DNA of 11,173 nt from Cyanothece sp. UBA12306 (GTDB lineage: Bacteria; Cyanobacteriota; Cyanobacteriia; Cyanobacteriales; Microcystaceae): assembly GCA_003448685.1 (NCBI GenBank), contig DLXW01000301.1:1-11173 (forward strand), given 5' to 3'. Numbering within the stretch: position 1 is the first letter of the stretch; each line of letters opens with the position of its first letter. Under the pieces are notes generated by a model, which did not search any database, was not told the origin of the DNA, and saw only the letters and a program-made list of their open reading frames with translations. This document shows positions 7,054-11,173 of this stretch, one piece after another. The translations under genes and the position numbers were made by a program.

Positions 7054-7428
7054 ATGGTAGGTATTAAGTTGATCCCAACGTGCAACAATCAAGAATTATT
7101 GTTTTGGTTGTTGAGATTACGTCAACGATTTTGTGTCACGGGATCTTCTATGCTTCCCTTACTCAAAGCTGGAGAAGAAGTCCTGGTTGACACAAAAGCC
7201 TACCGCCATTGTTTACCCCAAATTGGTGATTTAGTGGTGGCTAAACATCCCCATCAGCAAGATCTAAGAATCATTAAGCGAGTTGCTTTTGTTGAGGAAA
7301 ATGGAGATTGTTTTTTAGTGGGAGAAAACCGAGCAGAAAGTAGTGATAGTCGTTCTTTTGGGTTAGTGAGTTTTCAGCAAATAATTGGTAAGGTTACGAG
7401 TAAGTTTCCATTGCTGATGAAAATATAG
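7054..7428 (+). CDS. sodX: NiSOD maturation protease SodX (S26 signal-peptidase-like)
   Basis: SodX is the protease that removes the NiSOD leader so that the new N-terminal His can bind nickel. The 124-residue product is a compact S26-type serine protease: FCVTGSSMLPLL supplies the catalytic Ser (S32, followed by Met as in signal peptidase I), RIIKRV supplies the candidate general-base Lys (K75), and GENRAESSDSR (90-100) is the conserved box E. Unlike ordinary leader peptidase it has no membrane segment, in keeping with a cytoplasmic substrate. It lies 16 bases after sodN on the same strand, the usual operon arrangement. LexA-like or generic S26 peptidases are excluded by size and by position. 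Confidence 0.93.
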   Translation: MVGIKLIPTCNNQELLFWLLRLRQRFCVTGSSMLPLLKAGEEVLVDTKAYRHCLPQIGDLVVAKHPHQQDLRIIKRVAFVEENGDCFLVGENRAESSDSRSFGLVSFQQIIGKVTSKFPLLMKI

Positions 7429-7454
7429 ATTTATTTAATTAAGTGAAAAAGTTT

Positions 7455-7871
7455 ATGAATAATCTATATGATATCGATTTTAATCTTTGGTCAAAGAAAC
7501 AGGCTCAATTACTTCGAGATGGTAAATTCAAGGAGCTTGATTTAGAACATTTAATAGAGGAGATTGAAGAGTTGGGCAAGAGTGAATATAAAACTTGTCG
7601 CTCTTATACTATCCTGATTATTATACATTTGCTTTGTTTGCGTTATTGGGATGAAGAGAAACAATATAATGAAAAACATTGGAATAGGGAATTATACAAT
7701 TTTCGTCTTCTTCTGAAAAAGAACTTATCAACTTCAATTCAAAATAAATTAATGGAAAATTGGGTTAAAATTTATCAAGAAGCGGCCCAAGATTTTAACA
7801 AGAAAACTGGACTAATTGCCCCTCAAGATTGTCCATTTTTGGTTGAGGATGTTTTAGAAGATAATATCTAG
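7455..7871 (+). CDS. DUF29-family protein
   Basis: The 138-residue product opens with NLYDIDFNLWSKKQAQLLRDG and continues with FKELDLEHLIEEIEELGKSE, the defining N-terminal signature of the DUF29 family, very abundant in cyanobacteria and often in many copies per genome. The remainder (a hydrophobic ILIIIHLLCLRYW helix, then a basic helical region and a QDCPF...VLEDNI tail) also fits. The protein is all-helical and probably cytoplasmic, with no known function. I choose ATG 7455 over an in-frame GTG at 7443, because family members start only a few residues before LYDxDF; neither has a clear ribosome-binding site. It follows sodX by 26 bases and may be read from the same transcript, although a link to nickel or superoxide is not indicated. 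Its stop overlaps the end of a possible minus-strand gene tail. Confidence 0.85.
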   Translation: MNNLYDIDFNLWSKKQAQLLRDGKFKELDLEHLIEEIEELGKSEYKTCRSYTILIIIHLLCLRYWDEEKQYNEKHWNRELYNFRLLLKKNLSTSIQNKLMENWVKIYQEAAQDFNKKTGLIAPQDCPFLVEDVLEDNI

Positions 7872-7957
7872 GCGATCGCTTGCATTACTAATTCTCTAAT
7901 ATTATCGATCATCTGTTGGGGTTGACTCGAGATAATTGTCCAAGTCCTTGATTAATA
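7868..7957 (-). pseudogene. Possible 3' remnant of a lost minus-strand gene
   Basis: Read on the minus strand, this stretch gives about 25 codons ending in ...SQPQQMIDNIRELVMQAIA and a stop at 7868-7870. The amino-acid pattern (amphipathic helix ending in QAIA encoded by a HIP1 octamer) looks like a real cyanobacterial protein C-terminus. An in-frame stop closes it upstream near 7958. No parent family can be named. The evidence is the coding-like wording only, so this is a weak call. Confidence 0.25.
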
Positions 7958-7975
7958 ACTAAGTTAAGATGATTA

Positions 7976-8932
7976 ATGATTAATAAACTAACAATATTAC
8001 AACAATCGTTTTTGGCCGAACCAAAGATAAGGGCGATCGCAGCTTTGGCGATCGGGGTACTAACATTTGGGTTTGTCCCTATTTTAATTCGGTTAGGTGA
8101 AAGCGAAATTAGTGCTACTGCTGTCATCTTTCACCGTCTTTGGATTCCTACAATAATTTTGGGGTTGTGGAATGGATTGTTTAATGTAAGAAAAGGTTTA
8201 GATGCAGACTTTAACAGATGGCAAGGATTGAATCCTCGAACACTGAAACTATTGCTTGGAAGTGGCATCTGTTTTGGACTGGCACAACAAATTTGGGCAA
8301 TATCCCTGACTCAAACAAGTGTTGCTAACTCGGCACTTCTGCACAATTTCACTCCCTTATTCACAATTTTAGGAGGGTGGCTATTCTTTACTCAGAAATT
8401 TGATCGTCAATTTATTATTGGCATGATAATCGCTATTATCGGCTCAATTGTGCTTGGGGTTGATGATTTTCTCTATGGCACTAACAAAATACAAGGTGAT
8501 GGAATTGCTTTAGTTTCTGCATTATTTTTTGCAATCTATTTCTTGCTCATAGAACAACTCAGAAATCAATTCTCCGCGACAACTATCATTTTCTACTGTT
8601 GTCTGATCGGTACTATAGTGGTCTTCCCTTTTCTCTTAATCAATCAAGAAAGGTTTCTACCCTCTTCGTTAAATGGATGGCTAACTGTCTTTGGTCTGGC
8701 TTTTACTCAATTGCTAATACATTTACTGATTGCATATACTCTAAAATGGCTGTCCTCAGGAATTGTTACTGTTATCTTGTTGCTTGAACCTATCATGAGT
8801 GCTATCTTGGCTGGGATCATTTTTGCAGAAACACTAGATTTTTGGAATATACTTGCTTTTCCAATTATTTTCTTGGGTATCTATCTAGCCACTACTAGCA
8901 AATCTGGCATTAAAGATGAAGCATCAATTTAG
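7976..8932 (+). CDS. DMT-superfamily permease with two EamA domains
   Basis: The 318-residue product is an inner-membrane permease of the drug/metabolite transporter superfamily. About ten hydrophobic helices are visible (roughly 20-39, 52-69, 92-110, 117-138, 145-161, 176-193, 203-223, 235-256, 263-284 and 289-306). They form two EamA repeats: the first about 20-160 with FGFVPILIRLG and the NSALLHNFTPLFTILGGWL signature, the second about 175-306 with SGIVTVILLLEPIMSAILAG. The conserved Glu-Pro (271-272) in helix 9 is present. Members export amino acids, nucleotides or other small metabolites, but the substrate cannot be read from the sequence. It is probably its own transcription unit: 104 bases separate it from the DUF29 gene. 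The start places a short cytoplasmic tail before helix 1. A HIP1 site lies within codons 20-22. Confidence 0.92.
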   Translation: MINKLTILQQSFLAEPKIRAIAALAIGVLTFGFVPILIRLGESEISATAVIFHRLWIPTIILGLWNGLFNVRKGLDADFNRWQGLNPRTLKLLLGSGICFGLAQQIWAISLTQTSVANSALLHNFTPLFTILGGWLFFTQKFDRQFIIGMIIAIIGSIVLGVDDFLYGTNKIQGDGIALVSALFFAIYFLLIEQLRNQFSATTIIFYCCLIGTIVVFPFLLINQERFLPSSLNGWLTVFGLAFTQLLIHLLIAYTLKWLSSGIVTVILLLEPIMSAILAGIIFAETLDFWNILAFPIIFLGIYLATTSKSGIKDEASI

Positions 8933-8946
8933 CCTGCATTATTCAT

Positions 8947-8966
8947 GAAGATTTCGGAAAATCTTC
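8947..8966. terminator. Hairpin downstream of the EamA permease
   Basis: GAAGATTT (8947-8954) and AAATCTTC (8959-8966) form an 8-bp stem with a 4-nt CGGA loop, 15 bases after the permease stop. There is no T-run after it, so it is at best a weak or factor-assisted terminator, or an mRNA 3'-end stabiliser. Confidence 0.35.
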
Positions 8967-9020
8967 AAAAGCATTGCTAGGAGCCTAATACCAAATCCAG
9001 TTGTCAAAGTTGACTGATAG

Positions 9021-9056
9021 ATTTCTCTCTCCCTGCTCCCCGCTCCCTGCTTTTGC
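9021..9056. repeat. GC-rich GCTCCC-type low-complexity repeat
   Basis: A pyrimidine-rich run containing CCCTGCTCCCCGCTCCCTGC (9031-9050) abruptly precedes the surviving part of a PEP-CTERM reading frame. An inverted, related GGGAGC-rich tract begins at 9357. Such GGGAGC/GCTCCC tracts are dispersed in many cyanobacterial genomes. Here the tract marks the 5' break of the fragment at 9063-9311. Confidence 0.45.
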
Positions 9057-9062
9057 AAAAGG

Positions 9063-9311
9063 TTGGCCCCTTCTAAAAATGATAGCACCGCTTTAGCACT
9101 GAGTACGTCACTATTGGGTGGTAGCGAATCGTTTCTTGATGCTTTGAACGGCGCTGACCTCGGTGCAACTGGTGTACAAGATATAACCAGTTCAACCCTT
9201 ACCTTTTCTTCCACTGGAACCGTCCCCGAACCTCTAACCATCCTGGGAGCAGCGACAGCAGTTGCCTTTGGTGCGGGTTTCAAACGTAAATTAGCTAAAA
9301 GTAAGGGGTAA
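9063..9311 (+). pseudogene. PEP-CTERM protein, C-terminal fragment
   Basis: The frame encodes about 82 residues and ends in TVPEPLTILGAATAVAFGAG followed by FKRKLAKSKG: a VPEP motif, a hydrophobic helix and a basic tail. This is the PEP-CTERM sorting signal, which directs exported proteins to an exosortase for processing at the membrane or outer layers. The preceding 50 residues (Ser/Thr/Gly-rich, LLGGSESFLDALNGADLGATG) look like the end of an extracellular domain. There is no signal peptide, the only in-frame start is a TTG at 9063 without a Shine-Dalgarno, and an in-frame stop lies at 9018-9020. A GC-rich repeat abuts the frame at its 5' side. It is best read as a decapitated gene. Its tail is nearly identical to that of the intact gene at 9599-9934, suggesting relatedness. 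Confidence 0.7.
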
Positions 9312-9313
9312 AG

Positions 9314-9475
9314 CAATACTGCGTAGGTTTTGGATTTTGACTTTTCGGTACGGTAAGCAGGGGAGCCGGGAGAACGGAGCTTCGGAGTTGGATTTTCCGT
9401 TTTCTCCCCCGCTCCGGTGCTCCGGTGCTCCCCCGCAGTCACAACGAGGGTTTTTGGTTTAACCGAACAGTATTG
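9314..9475. mobile_element. MITE-like element with 8-bp terminal inverted repeats
   Basis: CAATACTG (9314-9321) and CAGTATTG (9468-9475) are perfect inverted repeats bounding 162 bp. Inside, TTCGGT (9344-9349) mirrors ACCGAA near 9462-9467, and a GGGGAGC tract near 9360 mirrors GCTCCCC near 9427. GGGAGAACGGAG (9368-9379) can also pair with the TTCCGTTTTCTCCC stretch. The whole unit could thus fold into a long imperfect hairpin. It encodes nothing and I see no clear target-site duplication at its edges. It begins three bases after the stop codon of the PEP-CTERM fragment. Confidence 0.5.
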
Positions 9476-9528
9476 GGCTGAATGTAACACTTCTAAGTTT
9501 CCCAAGTTATACGTGCGTTTACATAAAA

Positions 9529-9581
9529 AATAACATTGCTTCAGTATATTTATTAGTGTCTACTGTTTTAACAATGTTATT
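9529..9581. promoter_or_regulatory. 10-bp inverted repeat upstream of the Asp-rich PEP-CTERM gene
   Basis: AATAACATTG (9529-9538) and CAATGTTATT (9572-9581) are perfect inverted copies separated by 33 AT-rich bases. They end 17 bases before the start codon. The left arm runs into TTGCTT (9536-9541), a possible -35. The spacing of arm centres (43 bp, about four helical turns) would suit a pair of operator half-sites, or the whole could be a leader hairpin. No regulator can be named. Confidence 0.4.
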
Positions 9582-9598
9582 GTACTGGTTTTCACGAT

Positions 9599-9934
9599 AT
9601 GAATAAACTCAACCCGAAATTAGTCCTCATTACCCTGCTAACCTTGCTTGTTAGTATGGCAAAAGTTGCTCAAGCTACTATTGTTATTCCTCAAGAGTCT
9701 GAGATCGCTTCTAATACCACTGCTATCCAAGGTTCTTTGGGAGATAACGAGCTTGTCGGTGATGACGATGAAGACGATGACGACGGCGGCAATGATGACG
9801 ACGGCGATGATGGCGATGATAACATTGGTACCGTCCCTGAACCCTTAACCATCTTGGGTGCTGGTGCTGCTCTAGGATTTGGTGGCTTCTTCAAACGTAA
9901 GCTTGCCAAATCTAAAAAGAAAGACCAAGAATAA
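9599..9934 (+). CDS. Small Asp-rich PEP-CTERM sorted protein
   Basis: The 111-residue product is a complete miniature of an exported, exosortase-sorted protein. Residues 1-26 form a signal peptide (basic start, hydrophobic LVLITLLTLLVSM, cleavage likely after AQA). Residues 27-54 are a short polar stretch. Residues 55-75 are almost pure Asp/Glu/Gly/Asn, with about 15 Asp. Residues 78-98 are TVPEPLTILGAGAALGFGGF, and 99-111 are a Lys-rich tail. After processing, only about 50 residues would remain outside, dominated by the acidic block, so it may bind Ca2+ or other cations or act as a charged surface or matrix component; that is inference. The acidic run is encoded by GAT/GAC repeats prone to length change. 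No Shine-Dalgarno is obvious. A hairpin follows the stop. Confidence 0.85.
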   Translation: MNKLNPKLVLITLLTLLVSMAKVAQATIVIPQESEIASNTTAIQGSLGDNELVGDDDEDDDDGGNDDDGDDGDDNIGTVPEPLTILGAGAALGFGGFFKRKLAKSKKKDQE

Positions 9935-9957
9935 TTGTTGAGTTCTTGTAACTTTTA

Positions 9958-9983
9958 CCTCTATGCTCGAATAAGCATAGAGG
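9958..9983 (+). terminator. Stem-loop after the Asp-rich PEP-CTERM gene
   Basis: CCTCTATGCT (9958-9967) pairs perfectly with AGCATAGAGG (9974-9983) around a 6-nt loop, starting 24 bases after the stop codon. It is the right place for a terminator, but only a weak T-rich stretch (AATTATTTTG) follows, so termination efficiency is uncertain. Confidence 0.6.
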
Positions 9984-10005
9984 AACTCTCCAAATTATTT
10001 TGAAT

Positions 10006-10099
10006 GTCGGGCTAAAGAACCCCTCTAGAGCTAAGGTGAAAGTATTGAACCCCAGGTTTAAATAACACATCACTCTTAGCTCTGAGATTAAAGCCCGAC
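10006..10099. repeat. Nested palindromic repeat (MITE-like)
   Basis: The outer arms GTCGGGCT (10006-10013) and AGCCCGAC (10092-10099) are perfect inverted repeats. The inner arms AGAGCTAAG (10027-10035) and CTTAGCTCT (10075-10083) are likewise perfect. The unit is non-coding and could form a long cruciform or RNA hairpin. It lies between the Asp-rich PEP-CTERM gene and the serine hydrolase gene and resembles dispersed cyanobacterial repeats. Confidence 0.6.
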
Positions 10100-10202
10100 T
10101 AATATATACAAAGTGAAATGTTAATAATTGCTATTCCAAGTTGGTAAAATACATATTCTAGGTGTGAGATTTTTACTGTTTCGTTTGAGGGTTACTAAAA
10201 TT

Positions 10203-11162
10203 TTGATAAAACGACTTAAAAATCCAATCATCCATAGCTTAATCAGTTTATTTGTATTTTTTCCCAATTTAGCAGTAGCACCGAATGGCTTGGTTATTGA
10301 TAATTCTTCAAATCAACCGATTAACCCATCGAAAAAGTTGAATCAAGAAAATAACGAAGTTAGTCAGTTACAGTGGGTAGAAGAGCAACCTGCACCCAAT
10401 GATTCTCCTGAAATTGATCGTATTGAGTGGTTAGAAGAGGGACCTCAGAGAGTTGTGCCAATTGATTTTCCTGAAATTGATCGTATTGTGCGTCAATTGA
10501 TGAATGAACAACAAGTTGTTGGGTTAGCAGTAGGAATTGTTAAAAATAAAGATATCGTTTTCTTAAAAGGTTATGGCTATGCAGATTTAGAATCAAAAAT
10601 TCCTGTTGATCCTAATCGTACTTTATTTCGTTGGGCTTCTCTAGCAAAACCAGTCACAGCAATTATTACAACCCAGTTAGCCCGTGCTGGTATAGTCAAT
10701 TTAGACTTTCCTATTGAGACTTGGTTGACAAACTATCAAATACCTAAATCCTATCTCGTCCAATGTGCTTTTAAATCACAAACTCTCTTGAGTGGCAATA
10801 AAACTTATCCTTGTAAAAAAGGATATGCTGCTCTTCCTCTACCTCCATCTAGTTCTCATATTACTTTACGCCAGCTATTAAGTCATCAATCTGGGATTAC
10901 TAATTACGATCATTTTTGGGGAAGGATTGAACCTAAGTCTTCATATGTAGAAAGTAAACAAAATAAAACTGTTCTAGCTTGGGGGTTACAAAATTTATTA
11001 ACAAAACCCCTATTAGCAATTCCGAGAAGCGAATATATTTATACAACTCTTGGTTATAATTTAGCAGGTGTTGTTTTAGAAGAAGCATCAGGAAAATCTT
11101 ACCATCAACTCCTCGAGAATTATATTAATAATGTAGTTAATTTACCAACAGATCGTTGGTAA
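10203..11162 (+). CDS. Exported serine hydrolase, beta-lactamase/class C esterase family (C-terminus missing)
   Basis: The product belongs to the serine beta-lactamase-like family (class C penicillin-binding protein/esterase/LACTB type). Counting from TTG 10203, the SxxK motif with nucleophile S146 and K149 lies in FRWASLAKP. RQLLSHQSGI follows at about 223-232, and Y280-T-T (YTTLGYNLAG) takes the place of YxN. Residues 1-26 (IKRLKNPIIHSLISLFVFFP, then AVA) look like a signal or anchor, and 187-205 hold two Cys (C188 and C204) that may pair. No ATG fits; in-frame TTG/GTG codons at 10128, 10164 and 10203 are the options, and 10203 gives the best signal peptide. Between signal and domain, an acidic linker contains an imperfect duplication ending PEIDRI. 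The frame closes at 11160-11162 inside a fold-back palindrome, before the KTG/HxG-type motif, so the true gene probably continues further. Confidence 0.8.
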   Translation: MIKRLKNPIIHSLISLFVFFPNLAVAPNGLVIDNSSNQPINPSKKLNQENNEVSQLQWVEEQPAPNDSPEIDRIEWLEEGPQRVVPIDFPEIDRIVRQLMNEQQVVGLAVGIVKNKDIVFLKGYGYADLESKIPVDPNRTLFRWASLAKPVTAIITTQLARAGIVNLDFPIETWLTNYQIPKSYLVQCAFKSQTLLSGNKTYPCKKGYAALPLPPSSSHITLRQLLSHQSGITNYDHFWGRIEPKSSYVESKQNKTVLAWGLQNLLTKPLLAIPRSEYIYTTLGYNLAGVVLEEASGKSYHQLLENYINNVVNLPTDRW

Positions 11163-11173
11163 ATTAACTACAT
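11131..11173. repeat. Perfect 19-bp inverted repeat at the right edge
   Basis: Bases 11131-11149 are the exact reverse complement of 11155-11173, with a 5-nt loop (AGATC). The symmetry stops precisely at the last base of the window and cuts off the hydrolase reading frame. This is what a fold-back (chimeric) sequence end or assembly artefact looks like; a genuine hairpin is also possible. Confidence 0.75.

Noticed and set aside
7909..8127. A minus-strand 72-codon frame over the start of the EamA gene
   Set aside because: It is antisense to the first membrane helices of a clear permease, with no family wording.
8939..9505. A 188-codon open frame on the minus strand across the PEP-CTERM fragment and the GC-rich repeats
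   Set aside because: It runs antisense to a recognisable PEP-CTERM tail and through low-complexity repeats that happen to lack stops. The translation has no family wording.
9648..9848. A second plus-strand frame inside the Asp-rich PEP-CTERM gene
   Set aside because: It is an out-of-frame reading of the same DNA, giving Leu/Met repeats without domain features.
9691..9909. A Ser-rich minus-strand frame opposite the Asp-rich protein
   Set aside because: The poly-Ser stretch is just the complement of the GAT/GAC run; the plus-strand frame has a signal peptide and sorting signal.
1..11173. Looked for a CRISPR array, tRNA/rRNA genes, intact transposase or integrase
   Set aside because: No regularly spaced direct repeats, no cloverleaf or CCA-type stretches, and no DDE or HUH transposase wording were seen.

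Overview
The window looks like chromosomal DNA from a low-GC cyanobacterium. Four HIP1 octamers (GCGATCGC at 3972, 6128, 7872 and 8033) support this. So do typical cyanobacterial families: a DUF6888/DUF6887 small-protein pair, DUF29, Uma2, PEP-CTERM proteins with a VPEPLTILGA-type sorting tail, and a nickel superoxide dismutase with its SodX protease. The species cannot be named from the sequence alone. The left edge cuts into a damaged gene and the right edge ends in a perfect fold-back palindrome, so the window may be a complete draft contig.

Layout. 1-272 (-) holds the N-terminal part of a Uma2-family gene whose frame collapses near the edge. 300-385 carries two hairpins that resemble an IS200/IS605-type remnant. 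500-4078 (+) is a full-length cobalamin-dependent methionine synthase (metH). Just downstream, 4102-4293 and 4277-4477 (+) are two overlapping small genes (DUF6888 and DUF6887 types) that look like a co-expressed two-protein module. Facing them on the minus strand are 5035-4736, an orphan polymorphic-toxin-like domain, and 4719-4516, its probable immunity partner. A palindromic repeat (5103-5155) separates these from hypB (6056-5190) and hypA (6391-6047), also on the minus strand. Divergent from hypA, across a 166-bp control region, are sodN (6558-7037) and sodX (7054-7428), followed by a DUF29 gene (7455-7871) and a DMT/EamA permease (7976-8932). From about 8940 the sequence becomes repeat-rich: a decapitated PEP-CTERM fragment (9063-9311), a MITE-like element with 8-bp terminal inverted repeats (9314-9475), an intact tiny Asp-rich PEP-CTERM protein (9599-9934), a hairpin (9958-9983) and a nested palindrome (10006-10099). 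The last gene, from about 10203, is an exported serine beta-lactamase/esterase-family protein whose C-terminal part is missing.

How the genes fit together. The clearest functional unit is nickel-centred. HypA and HypB are nickel chaperones usually associated with hydrogenase or urease. Here they face NiSOD and its maturation protease, with no hydrogenase or urease gene in view. This suggests, but does not prove, that this HypAB pair serves NiSOD or shares its nickel-responsive control. The two two-gene modules between metH and hypB, and the decayed genes and repeats at both ends, mark accessory, turnover-prone DNA around conserved metabolic genes. I see no tRNA, rRNA, CRISPR array, intact transposase or recognisable riboswitch.
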